Positions 16,911-24,304 of a stretch of DNA of 64,000 nt are shown one piece after another (position 1 is the first letter of the stretch; the number at the start of each line of letters is the position of its first letter). The notes under the pieces are model-generated. The model saw nothing but the letters and a program-made list of their open reading frames with translations. It made no database searches and was not told the origin of the DNA. A program made the translations under genes and the position numbers. The DNA comes from GCA-2737725 sp965229355 (GTDB taxonomy: Bacteria > Pseudomonadota > Alphaproteobacteria > Rhodospirillales > Rhodospirillaceae): assembly GCA_965229355.1 (NCBI GenBank), contig OZ245869.1, forward strand, positions 3,782,001-3,846,000. Direction: 5' to 3'.

Positions 16911-17839
16911 GCTTTGCGCGCCTTCTTTTTTGGAATCAGGGCTGCATCCCAATACGGCGGATCACCGAAAGCTTTGCGCAAACACTCAGCGAATGCACGC
17001 AGTTTTGCGGATGGCCTGCGCCCTTCTGCGTGCGCGATGTATAAAAAATCGATATCGGGGTCGGCTCCCACGTCGATAACGGCCAGTTTCCCGGCTTTAA
17101 TCGTCTCGCCCACAATAAATGTTGGCAGCAGCGCAATTCCAAGCCCGGCGATGGCCGCATCCATCATCATGTCGCCGTTGTTGACGCGCAAACCAACTTT
17201 ACCCCGCACAATCGACACACCCTCAGGCCCATTAAAGCGCCAATCCGCCACACCGCGATTGGTATAAAAAATGCCGCGATGCTGCCCTAGATCCTGCATG
17301 GTTTTAGGAACGCCATGACGTTTCAGATAATCATGCGATGCCACCAACACACGACGGCTTGGTGCGATCTTCCAGGCCATCAGTCGCGTGTCACCTAATG
17401 GGCCATTGCGCACAACCGCATCATAACCATCAGCCGCCGCATCAACGCGGCGATCATCTAAATCCAACGTCAGTTCAATAGCCGGGTTTTGCGCCAGAAA
17501 CTTGTAAATCGGTGGACCCAAATGCATGCGCCCAAACGTCACCGGCGCTGAAATGCGCAACGGCCCCACCAGCGCCCCACGCCGCTCGGCTATTTCGGAT
17601 GCGGCATCCTCGACATCCTGCACAATGCGCGCCGCACGTTCTAAAAATGCGGTGCCGTCTTCAGTCAGGCTGAGTTTGCGGGTCGTCCGGTGCAGCAGGC
17701 TTGCACCTAATAAGCGTTCGAGTTCCGCCAGCCGCTCGCTCACCACAGACTTCGACAAGCCTAAACGCCGCGCGGCCTCACTGAGCGAGCCCGCCTCGGC
17801 CACAGCAACGAATGTCGCAACCCCATCGAGCTTTAGCAT
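16907..17839 (-). CDS. LysR-family transcriptional regulator
   Basis: 310 residues. Winged helix-turn-helix at 1-60 (FVAVAEAGSLSEAARRLGLSKSVVSERLAELE), linker helix, and a LysR substrate domain with LRISAPVTFGRMHLGP typical of the CrgA-like branch. It is divergent from the SDR gene at 17959 and shares a 119-base intergenic region with two palindromes, one 3 bases from its own ATG, so it probably controls both itself (with DUF1772) and the SDR gene. The inducer is unknown. Confidence 0.93.
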   Translation of the reverse strand: MLKLDGVATFVAVAEAGSLSEAARRLGLSKSVVSERLAELERLLGASLLHRTTRKLSLTEDGTAFLERAARIVQDVEDAASEIAERRGALVGPLRISAPVTFGRMHLGPPIYKFLAQNPAIELTLDLDDRRVDAAADGYDAVVRNGPLGDTRLMAWKIAPSRRVLVASHDYLKRHGVPKTMQDLGQHRGIFYTNRGVADWRFNGPEGVSIVRGKVGLRVNNGDMMMDAAIAGLGIALLPTFIVGETIKAGKLAVIDVGADPDIDFLYIAHAEGRRPSAKLRAFAECLRKAFGDPPYWDAALIPKKKARKA

Positions 17840-17841
17840 TG

Positions 17842-17856
17842 TTCGGTTTTTCCGAA
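17842..17856. promoter_or_regulatory. Palindrome next to the lysR start
   Basis: TTCGG-N5-CCGAA is a perfect inverted repeat, 3 bases upstream of the LysR ATG. Placed here it could be an autoregulatory site or affect translation of the regulator. It does not fit the classic T-N11-A pattern exactly. Confidence 0.4.
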
Positions 17857-17917
17857 AATTAGAACCCAGATTTGGAGACTAATCAGAACGGCTGAAAATA
17901 ACCACAGTCCCTTCATC

Positions 17918-17934
17918 GAACACATGACGTGTTC
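17918..17934. promoter_or_regulatory. Palindrome upstream of the SDR gene
   Basis: GAACAC-N5-GTGTTC is a perfect 6+6 inverted repeat ending 24 bases before the SDR ATG. Together with the palindrome at 17842 it makes a plausible operator pair for the divergent LysR regulator. The partner regulator is inferred only from position. Confidence 0.45.
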
Positions 17935-17958
17935 ACAAAAAATAACGGGAGAAAGACT

Positions 17959-18723
17959 ATGAGCAATGCAACCACCAAAGGCCGCCTGAATGGCAAACGC
18001 GCTTTGATCACCGGCGGGTCAACAGGCATCGGCCTGGAAACTGCAAAGCGCTTTATTGCTGAAGGTGCCCGCGTTGCCATTACCGGCACCAACCAAAAGA
18101 ACTTGGACGCCGCCCGCGCTGAACTCGGCAATGACGTTGTGATTATTCGCGCCGATGCGGGCAACGTTTCCGTTCAAAAAAATGTGGCCGACGCTGTGCA
18201 AAAAGCCTTCGGCGGCTTGGATGTCGTATTCATCAACGCCGGCGTTGCTGAGCTGCGCCCGGTTGAACAATGGGACGAAACAGGTTTTGACCGTGTTTTT
18301 AACGTCAACGTCAAAGGCCCCTACTTCTTAATTCAAGCGTTGCTGCCGATTTTGGCCAAGCCTGCTTCGATTGTGCTGAACACCTCGATCAATGCGCACA
18401 TCGGTATGCCCACCAGCAGCGTGTATGGGGCCAGCAAGGCCGCCATGGTGTCGCTGGCTCGTACATTGTCGGGGGAATTGATTGGTCGCGGCATCCGCGT
18501 GAATGCGGTCAGCCCAGGCCCGATCTCGACACCTTTATATGGCAAACTGGGCATGAACGAAGAGCAACTGAAAGGCTTGGCCACGACCATCCAAAGCCAA
18601 GTACCTGCTGGCCGCTTCGGCAACCCGGTCGAGATCGCCAATGCCGTGGTGTTCTTAGGCTCAGACGAAGCTGCCTTTACGGTCGGCAGCGAGCTCATCA
18701 TCGACGGTGGTATGGGCCTGTAA
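17959..18723 (+). CDS. SDR-family oxidoreductase
   Basis: A 254-residue short-chain dehydrogenase. Rossmann motif TGGSTGIG (residues 18-25), NAG motif in VVFINAGVAEL, active-site Ser in LNTSIN, and catalytic Tyr156/Lys160 in YGASK. Preference for NAD or NADP is not settled by eye. GGGAG lies 7 bases before the ATG at 17959; the frame is open ten codons upstream without an SD. It is divergent from lysR and followed by a long perfect hairpin. Confidence 0.93.
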   Translation: MSNATTKGRLNGKRALITGGSTGIGLETAKRFIAEGARVAITGTNQKNLDAARAELGNDVVIIRADAGNVSVQKNVADAVQKAFGGLDVVFINAGVAELRPVEQWDETGFDRVFNVNVKGPYFLIQALLPILAKPASIVLNTSINAHIGMPTSSVYGASKAAMVSLARTLSGELIGRGIRVNAVSPGPISTPLYGKLGMNEEQLKGLATTIQSQVPAGRFGNPVEIANAVVFLGSDEAAFTVGSELIIDGGMGL

Positions 18724-18730
18724 CCCTCAT

Positions 18731-18777
18731 TCGCATACACTTACGCCCGGCCCCAAGCCGGGCGTAAGTGTATGCGA
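18731..18777. terminator. 20-bp perfect inverted repeat after the SDR gene
   Basis: Arms at 18731-18750 and 18758-18777 are perfectly complementary, with the 7-base loop CCCCAAG. It starts 7 bases after the SDR stop. No run of T follows directly, so it may end transcription poorly or act mainly as a 3' stabiliser. The length of the perfect stem is unusual for this genome region, whose other terminators have 9-16 bp stems. Confidence 0.6.
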
Positions 18778-18815
18778 TATCGACCTTTCCATTTTTCAAA
18801 AAACTTTGAAGCCCA

Positions 18816-18842
18816 CGTCACAACGGCCCAAGCTCAATCGTC
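18816..18842 (+). promoter_or_regulatory. Putative ECF41 sigma-factor promoter
   Basis: CGTCACA (18816-18822), a spacer of exactly 16 bases, then CGTC (18839-18842). The known ECF41 target promoter is TGTCACA-N16-CGTC, so only one base differs. It lies 30 bases upstream of the AhpD-like gene whose operon encodes the ECF41 factor itself, as expected for autoregulation. Confidence 0.75.
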
Positions 18843-18872
18843 ATCTCTGTATCAACCCAAAAGGAGATGAAA

Positions 18873-19307
18873 ATGAGTACCCCGAAACTTGCAATTCCCT
18901 CTGCTTTTAGCGCAGTTCCCGCCGTATACCGCGCGCTCGGCAGCGCATCGATGGCAATCGCCGACGGCATCGAGCCCCGCTTGAAACATCTGGTGACGCT
19001 GCGCGCCTCGCAGATCAACGGTTGCGGTTTCTGCGTTCAGATGCACTTAGCTGAAGCCCGCAGCGCAGGCGAAACCCAGGAGCGATTAGATAAAGTGGTT
19101 GTGTGGAACCAGTTCGATGATTTCACCGCCGCTGAGAAAGCCGCCCTGGCCTGGACAGAAGCCATGACGGTGCTGGATGCAAAGACCGACTTCCGTACGT
19201 TACGTGCAAACTTGCAGCAGCATTTTTCGGAAGCTGAAATTGGCACTCTGACTGCCAATATTGGTATGATTAACTTGTGGAATCGCGTTCAAGTTTCTCA
19301 TCACTAA
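18873..19307 (+). CDS. Carboxymuconolactone decarboxylase/AhpD-like protein
   Basis: 144 residues with the AhpD-like core: RLKHLVTLRASQINGCGFCVQMHLAEAR, giving a CxxC (C-G-F-C) pair and downstream His. Such proteins reduce peroxides or act as redox-sensing partners; the decarboxylase name is only a family label. ATG 18873 has GGAG 6 bases upstream, whereas the ATG at 18867 abuts that SD. Its stop overlaps the sigma factor start (TAATG), and ECF41 factors are characteristically encoded next to carboxymuconolactone-decarboxylase-like, oxidoreductase or epimerase genes. Confidence 0.92.
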   Translation: MSTPKLAIPSAFSAVPAVYRALGSASMAIADGIEPRLKHLVTLRASQINGCGFCVQMHLAEARSAGETQERLDKVVVWNQFDDFTAAEKAALAWTEAMTVLDAKTDFRTLRANLQQHFSEAEIGTLTANIGMINLWNRVQVSHH

Positions 19308-20197
19308 TGTCTGATACACCTAACATCGCTGTGTTTGAAAATAATCGGTCCCGATTGTTGGGGCTGGCCTACCGCATGCTCGGCTCGCGCGCCGATGCCG
19401 AGGATGCGGTACAAGACACTTATCTGAAGTGGCAACAGACCGATCACAGCAAAATCGATAATGCTGCGGGTTGGTTGACCTCCATCTGCACCAACCGCTG
19501 CATCGATATGCTGCGCGCCGCCCACAAAACCCGCGTGGATTATGTCGGCACCTGGTTGCCCGAACCGACACAAACCGCGATTTACACATCCCCCACGGAG
19601 CACGACCTGATGCTCAGTACATCACTGACCACAGCCTTCCTGCTCATGCTTGAACGCCTAACACCCAAAGAGCGCGCAGCTTATTTGTTGCACGATATAT
19701 TCGAACAGGATTACGCCGAGATCGCAGCAACGTTAGAGATGGATGAAGCAGCGTGTCGTAAATTGGTGTCACGCGGCCGCGAACACATACAGCAAAGCAA
19801 AGTACGCGCCAGCACCGCGCGCCAACAGCAAGAGAAGTTGCTGGCAACCTTTCAAGAAGCTGTCCAAACCGGCGCTACTGATAAACTGGCCGCAATGCTG
19901 TCGAGCGACATCGCGCTACATGCCGATGGTGGTGGTAAAGCCAGCGCTGCCTCGCGGACACTGATGGGCAAAGCTGAAGTGATGAAGTTCATCGAGCGTG
20001 TGTTGATGCCGCATTATCGCGCTTATGAATGGATATTCACCGATTTGAACGGCGGCCCTGGTTTGATTTTGCGCAATGAAGGCGAGATTGTTGTCAGCAT
20101 GTCGTTTGCAACCAGCGACGACGGTCTGACATCGGATATTTTCGTGATGCGTAACCCCGACAAACTCGCGCATCTGGAACTGAACGCATTGCACTAA
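19307..20197 (+). CDS. ECF41-family RNA polymerase sigma factor (SigJ-like)
   Basis: 296 residues. Region 2 (RLLGLAYRMLGSRADAEDAVQDTYLKW, about 13-39) and region 4 (LTPKERAAYLLHDIFEQDYAEIAATL) are followed by a fused SnoaL/NTF2-like domain. The ECF41 signatures are all present: WLPEP in the linker between regions 2 and 4, DGGGK in the C-terminal domain, and NPDKL near the end. In this group the C-terminal domain controls sigma activity instead of an anti-sigma factor. The ATG shares a base with the stop of the AhpD-like gene, and a matching promoter lies at 18816. Confidence 0.95.
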   Translation: MSDTPNIAVFENNRSRLLGLAYRMLGSRADAEDAVQDTYLKWQQTDHSKIDNAAGWLTSICTNRCIDMLRAAHKTRVDYVGTWLPEPTQTAIYTSPTEHDLMLSTSLTTAFLLMLERLTPKERAAYLLHDIFEQDYAEIAATLEMDEAACRKLVSRGREHIQQSKVRASTARQQQEKLLATFQEAVQTGATDKLAAMLSSDIALHADGGGKASAASRTLMGKAEVMKFIERVLMPHYRAYEWIFTDLNGGPGLILRNEGEIVVSMSFATSDDGLTSDIFVMRNPDKLAHLELNALH

Positions 20198-20202
20198 CAA
20201 AG

Positions 20203-20230
20203 AACCCCGCATCTTTCGTTGCGGGGTTTT
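20203..20230 (+). terminator. Terminator after the ECF41 gene
   Basis: AACCCCGCA (20203-20211) pairs with TGCGGGGTT (20220-20228), 8-base loop, followed by TT. It lies directly after the sigma factor stop and 28 bases before the stop of the convergent GST gene. Confidence 0.88.
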
Positions 20231-20257
20231 GTAGTTTTAAGCAGCCTCTTTCTCAGC

Positions 20258-20860
20258 TTAAGGCCACGGATTTGCCCAGGCTGGAATTTTATTTAGCGTT
20301 TCAAGCCAGCGCAGCACATTCGGAAATGCTTGTAGGGGCATATCTGCTTCACGCCATTCAGCCACCATCGGCGACAGGTAAAAGTCGGCAATCGTCAATC
20401 GATCAAGCGTCACGTAGGCGCGCCCTTTCAAATGGTCATCCAGCACTTTTGCAAATTTCTCGACGTCGGGGCGTTTCGCATCAAGCATAGCTTGATCTGG
20501 CGGACCGATCTTGAACATCGGCTTAATAATGTTCTCGAAGTAATAAGCCCCAACGGCTGGGGCCCAATGGCAATCGCTCCACGACAACCATCGAATAACC
20601 TCGACTTGATCTTGCGGTTTATGCGCGGGCCACAAATCAGAATTCGCCTTCAAACATAGATAAATCATCATTGCTGATGATTCCCATAACACCGTGTCAC
20701 CGTCGATCAGCACGGGCACTTTCTTGTTGGGATTAAGCGCTGCGAACTCAGGTGTTTGCAGTAAATGTCCGGCAGGCACAGATTCGAAATCGATGTTCAA
20801 ATGCTTGGCCACCCCCAATACACGGCGTGGGGCTTGCGTTTTAAACCAGTAAATTTTCAT
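20258..20860 (-). CDS. Glutathione S-transferase family protein
   Basis: A 200-residue cytosolic GST. The N-terminal thioredoxin-like half (about 1-78) has NPNKKVPVLIDGD with the cis-proline and WESSAM, the gamma-glutamyl-binding ES pair; the C-terminal half is helical with LTIADFYLSP. Conjugates glutathione to electrophiles or reduces peroxides; substrate unknown. GGAG lies 9 bases before the ATG. It is divergent from the VOC/ArsR operon and could share control by the repeat at 20903-20937. Confidence 0.9.
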   Translation of the reverse strand: MKIYWFKTQAPRRVLGVAKHLNIDFESVPAGHLLQTPEFAALNPNKKVPVLIDGDTVLWESSAMMIYLCLKANSDLWPAHKPQDQVEVIRWLSWSDCHWAPAVGAYYFENIIKPMFKIGPPDQAMLDAKRPDVEKFAKVLDDHLKGRAYVTLDRLTIADFYLSPMVAEWREADMPLQAFPNVLRWLETLNKIPAWANPWP

Positions 20861-20891
20861 CAGTCTATCTCCATTTTGTTCTGATACGGCA

Positions 20892-20937
20892 TTGACTCGA
20901 CACTTAACCTTATGGTTTACTTTACCACATGGTTAAG
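20892..20937 (+). promoter_or_regulatory. Promoter and overlapping operator of the VOC-arsR operon
   Basis: TTGACT (20892-20897), an 18-base spacer and TTTACT (20916-20921) form a fair sigma-70-type promoter. An imperfect palindrome with arms CTTAACC (20903-20909) and GGTTAAG (20931-20937), with more symmetric positions between them, covers the spacer and -10. An ArsR-family repressor is encoded in the operon, so this is the likely autoregulatory operator. Confidence 0.55.
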
Positions 20938-20960
20938 TTTCAGCAATCGGGAGAAGTTCG

Positions 20961-21434
20961 ATGCAAACCCTCATTCCGTTTTTGTGGTTCGAGAAAGAAG
21001 CTGAAGACGCCGCCAACTATTATGTGTCGATTTTTCCGAATAGCAAAATCACCGACGTGATGCGCTGGGGCAAAAACATGCCGCAGCCTGAAGGCACTGT
21101 AATTACGGTGACGATGGATTTGAACGGCACCAAGTTCAGCTGCCTCAATGGCAACAACCAAAGCAAATTCACATCCGCGACGTCGTACTTAGCACCCTGC
21201 GATACGCAGGCGGAAATTGATGCGGTGTACGACAAATTGTTGGTCGGCGGCTCAGAACTGGCTTGCGGCTGGCTCACCGACAAATTTGGTGTGACGTGGC
21301 AAGTCGCCCCTGTCGCCCTGCTGCGCATGATCAGCGATAAAGACCCTGTCAAAGTTCAACGCGCCATGGGTGCGATGATGCAGATGAAAAAATTACATCT
21401 GCCGACGCTGCAAGCCGCCTTTGAGGGCAAATAA
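20961..21434 (+). CDS. VOC-superfamily (PhnB-like) protein
   Basis: 157 residues: PFLWFEKEAEDAANYYVSIFPNS at the N-terminus, GTVITVTMDLNGTKFSCLNG and GWLTDKFGVTWQV are typical of the PhnB-like, 3-demethylubiquinone-methyltransferase-type group of the vicinal-oxygen-chelate fold. Metal use and reaction are unknown; most members are uncharacterised. CGGGAG precedes the ATG. Its stop overlaps the arsR start (TAATG), so the two are coupled. Confidence 0.9.
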   Translation: MQTLIPFLWFEKEAEDAANYYVSIFPNSKITDVMRWGKNMPQPEGTVITVTMDLNGTKFSCLNGNNQSKFTSATSYLAPCDTQAEIDAVYDKLLVGGSELACGWLTDKFGVTWQVAPVALLRMISDKDPVKVQRAMGAMMQMKKLHLPTLQAAFEGK

Positions 21435-21862
21435 TGCTGCCCTTCAATAACCCGAACCTGGATCGAACGTTTGCGGCCTTGGCTGACCCCACGCGCCGCG
21501 CGCTGCTGGCGCGCTTAGAGCAGGAAGATCAGCAATCCATTAGCGATCTGGCCAAACCGTTTGAGATGTCACTGCCAGCGGTGATGAAGCACTTAGACAT
21601 CCTGACCGATGCAGGCCTGATCTCGCGTGAAAAACAAGGCCGCACTGTTACCTGCACGTTGGTCGCAAAGCCCATGGAGGATGCCATGTCCTGGCTTGCT
21701 CGATATGAGCGCTTCTGGACTCAGCAATTCGACCGCCTCGCCGCCTTTTTGGAGAACGAGCAATGCTCAACCAAGCCACAAAACCAAGCGTTACGTTCAA
21801 AAGAAAATTCAAAGCGCCGCCGCAAAAAGTCTACGAAGCCTGGACTGACCCGGAAAAGCTAG
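21434..21862 (+). CDS. ArsR-family repressor with overprinted basic tail
   Basis: 142 residues. The winged helix occupies about residues 8-85 (LADPTRRALLARLEQ, ISDLAKPFEMSLPAVMKHLDILTDAGLISREKQGR). It lacks the cysteine pairs of metal-sensing ArsR proteins and belongs to the type commonly paired with SRPBCC genes. Members usually end near residue 110; here about 33 more residues, rich in Lys/Arg/Ser, are read in the 100 bases shared with the next gene. This tail may be a by-product of overlap or an added nucleic-acid-binding segment. It likely represses its own operon through the palindrome at 20903-20937. Confidence 0.9.
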   Translation: MLPFNNPNLDRTFAALADPTRRALLARLEQEDQQSISDLAKPFEMSLPAVMKHLDILTDAGLISREKQGRTVTCTLVAKPMEDAMSWLARYERFWTQQFDRLAAFLENEQCSTKPQNQALRSKENSKRRRKKSTKPGLTRKS

Positions 21863-22212
21863 CGGCCTGGTGGGGCCCTGGCCCCAATGACGAACTGATG
21901 TTCGCGAAGATGGATGTGCGCGAAGGCGGCAGCTTTGCCATTCGGTTTAAGTCGCCCCCCGACGAGCACGAATGCCGTGGCGTGTACAAAGTCGTGAAGC
22001 CAGGCCAAGCGCTGGAGTTCACGTGGTACTGGCACACAACGCCTGAGCGTGAATCGTACATCCGCATCAACTTAAAGCCCGATGGCGATGAGACAGTGAT
22101 GACGTTTATTCACGAACAGTTCTACGATCAAGCCGCGTGCGACGGCCACACCAAGGGCTGGACCGTGGCGTTTGAGAAATTGGATGCAGTTTTATCAGGA
22201 GATGCAGCGTGA
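21763..22212 (+). CDS. SRPBCC-domain protein (AHSA1-like)
   Basis: 149 residues of the START/Bet v 1 fold: FKAPPQKVYEAWTDPEKLAAWWGPG (about 16-40), GGSFAIRFKSPP, VVKPGQALEFTW and a C-terminal GHTKGWTVAFEKLDAVL. Binds hydrophobic ligands in a deep cavity; function of this subgroup unknown. GGAG lies 8 bases before the ATG, supporting this start even though it gives a 100-base overlap with arsR in another frame. Its stop overlaps the next gene by four bases. Confidence 0.92.
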   Translation: MLNQATKPSVTFKRKFKAPPQKVYEAWTDPEKLAAWWGPGPNDELMFAKMDVREGGSFAIRFKSPPDEHECRGVYKVVKPGQALEFTWYWHTTPERESYIRINLKPDGDETVMTFIHEQFYDQAACDGHTKGWTVAFEKLDAVLSGDAA

Positions 22213-22667
22213 GCCTACAGCCAGCGCGTTACGAGACAATCTCTGGCATGGATATGGCTGGCATGAATGTCAGCTACGCCTTCCAGAATATGAATGACAT
22301 CCCTGAACAGTGGGATCGCATCCAACCTTATATCGGCACGACACCAAACCAAGTGGGCCGTCGCGCTTATGGCGTGTGTCACAACATGCACAAAGGCGGC
22401 TTTGATTACTTTGCAGGCGTTGAAGTTTCAAAAACCTCTGATCTGCCCAAAGCCCTGACGCCGTTGCATGTGCCCGCAGGCAAGTACGCGGTGTTTGTTC
22501 ACAACGGGCCGATCTCGGCTATTCGCGACACGATTGATGCCGCTTGGAAATGGTCACAATCATCCGGCCAGCAAGACGCGTCCCGGCAACTGCATGTGGA
22601 AGTGTACTTGGAAAATTGGGCGCCGGGTAAAGACGGCGGCGTTGAACTCTGGACACCGGTAAAATAG
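22209..22667 (+). CDS. GyrI-like/effector-binding domain protein
   Basis: 152 residues matching the stand-alone effector-binding (GyrI-like, Cass2-type) fold: GMDMAGMNVSYAF, DYFAGVEV, and VPAGKYAVFVHNGPISAIRDTIDAAWKW. These domains bind amphipathic cationic drugs or small molecules. The GTG start overlaps the SRPBCC stop (GTGA) and has AGGAG 7 bases upstream. Fourth gene of the VOC-arsR operon; 11 bases separate it from DUF899. Confidence 0.88.
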   Translation: MSLQPARYETISGMDMAGMNVSYAFQNMNDIPEQWDRIQPYIGTTPNQVGRRAYGVCHNMHKGGFDYFAGVEVSKTSDLPKALTPLHVPAGKYAVFVHNGPISAIRDTIDAAWKWSQSSGQQDASRQLHVEVYLENWAPGKDGGVELWTPVK

Positions 22668-22678
22668 GGACAAAGCAC

Positions 22679-23443
22679 ATGAAACATACTGTCGTCTCCC
22701 CATCGGAATTTCAGACCGCGCATAAAGCGTTCTTAGAGCGCGAGAAAGAATTCACCCGCGCGCGTGATGCCCTCAGTGCAGCACGCCGTGAATTACCGTG
22801 GGTGAAAGTGGATAAGGCGTATACGTTTGACACACCGCAAGGGCGCAAAACACTGTCCGAACTGTTCGATGGCCGCAGCCAGTTGATTGTGTATCACTTC
22901 ATGTTCGGCCCAGACTGGGAACACGGCTGCGCCAGTTGCTCGTTCGTCTCTGACGGCATTGATGGCTCCATCGTTCACGTCAATCAGCGCGATGTCACGT
23001 TCCTGGCTGTATCACGTGCGCCCCTGCCCCAGCTTGAAGCCTTCAAGAAGCGCATGGGCTGGTCGGTTCCGTGGGTGTCCTCCTTCGGGTCCGATTTCAA
23101 TTACGACTTCCATGTCTCCTTCACTAAAGAAGAGTTGGATAGCGGATCGATCTTCTACAATTACGGCCAGATGACGCCCTACCCCGTTGATGAACTACAA
23201 GGCATTAGCGTGTTTTATAAGAACGACGCCGGCGAAGTGTTTCACACGTACTCTAGCTACGCGCGCGGCTGCGATATGCTGGTGAGCACCTACAATTTGC
23301 TCGATCTCACCCCAAAGGGACGGGATGAAGATGGCTTGGCTTTCACGATGTCGTGGGTACGTCATCATGATCGGTACGAAAACAAGCCAGTCGACACCAC
23401 AGCCGCCTATGCTCCACCCCGCGCTTTATGTTGTGGTGGGTAA
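22679..23443 (+). CDS. DUF899 (thioredoxin-like) family protein
   Basis: 254 residues of the DUF899 type: WVKVDKAYTFDTPQGRKTLSELFDGRSQLIVYHFMFGP, then DWEHGCASCSFVSDGIDG with a CxxC pair near residue 85, MGWSVPWVSSFGSDFNYDFHVSFT, and a C-terminal CCGG. The fold is thioredoxin-like but the CxxC sits away from the classic active-site position; function unknown. Spacing of 11 bases puts it in the VOC-arsR operon. Confidence 0.92.
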   Translation: MKHTVVSPSEFQTAHKAFLEREKEFTRARDALSAARRELPWVKVDKAYTFDTPQGRKTLSELFDGRSQLIVYHFMFGPDWEHGCASCSFVSDGIDGSIVHVNQRDVTFLAVSRAPLPQLEAFKKRMGWSVPWVSSFGSDFNYDFHVSFTKEELDSGSIFYNYGQMTPYPVDELQGISVFYKNDAGEVFHTYSSYARGCDMLVSTYNLLDLTPKGRDEDGLAFTMSWVRHHDRYENKPVDTTAAYAPPRALCCGG

Positions 23444-23507
23444 TACTCTAGACATCCCCTATTTCGCCCCGTCATGATTGCGGGAGGAACATCTGGGGAG
23501 AGCGTTC

Positions 23508-24275
23508 ATGCCGATTGCGCCTGTTAATGGCTTGGAGATGTATTACGACATCGAGGGTTCAGGCCCGCCATTGTTGTTGCTACATGGCGGTCTGACCACG
23601 ATTGAATACTCGTTCAACAAACTGCGGCCGAAATTAGCGCAACGCTGGACGACAATTGCGGTTGAACAGCAGGCCCATGGCCGCACGGCTGATATCGACC
23701 GCGAGATTACTTACGCGGGCATGGCGGATGATACCGCAGCGCTGCTGCGTCACCTCAACATCGCGCAAGCGGATGTGTTTGGGTGGAGTGATGGCGGCAA
23801 CACTGGCATGCAATTGGCGCTGCGCCATCCTGAACTTGTGAGAAAACTTGCGGTGTTTGGATCATTTTGCAGCATTGATGCGTTGTATCCGCACATCATT
23901 GAGTTTTTCGCAACCGCAACAGCTAATGATTTTGGGGCTGACCTGCGTGAGGCTTACGAAAAAATTGCGCCACGTAAAGAATGGAACCGCCTAATTGATA
24001 AAACCAAAGTTATGACGTTGCCGGAAGAAAGCTGGGGCGCGGACAAGTTGAAATCCATTTCGGCACCGACACTTTTTATGATCGGCGATGACGATATTGT
24101 GAAACCCGAACACGCCGTGGATATGTTTCGGTTATTACCGAAGGGACAATTGGCAATCTTGCCCGGCACCAATCATTTCGCGCCGGTCTACAAACCGGAT
24201 TTGCTGTTGTCGTTGATAGAGCCGTTTTTAGCCGGGCCCATGCCGAAGCAGAAAACAGCAGCTAGTTTTGGATAA
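23508..24275 (+). CDS. Alpha/beta-hydrolase
   Basis: 255 residues. HGG oxyanion region (LLLLHGGLTT), nucleophile elbow GWSDGG with Ser94, acidic residue in GDDDIVKPEH and catalytic His in GTNHFAPV, the full triad in order. Substrate unknown. ATG 23508 has GGGGAG 7 bases upstream; a TTG at 23478 is rejected. It follows DUF899 by 64 bases and may belong to the same transcript. Confidence 0.93.
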   Translation: MPIAPVNGLEMYYDIEGSGPPLLLLHGGLTTIEYSFNKLRPKLAQRWTTIAVEQQAHGRTADIDREITYAGMADDTAALLRHLNIAQADVFGWSDGGNTGMQLALRHPELVRKLAVFGSFCSIDALYPHIIEFFATATANDFGADLREAYEKIAPRKEWNRLIDKTKVMTLPEESWGADKLKSISAPTLFMIGDDDIVKPEHAVDMFRLLPKGQLAILPGTNHFAPVYKPDLLLSLIEPFLAGPMPKQKTAASFG

Positions 24276-24304
24276 CATCGTTCGAAATCAGGGAGGATAT
24301 GACG

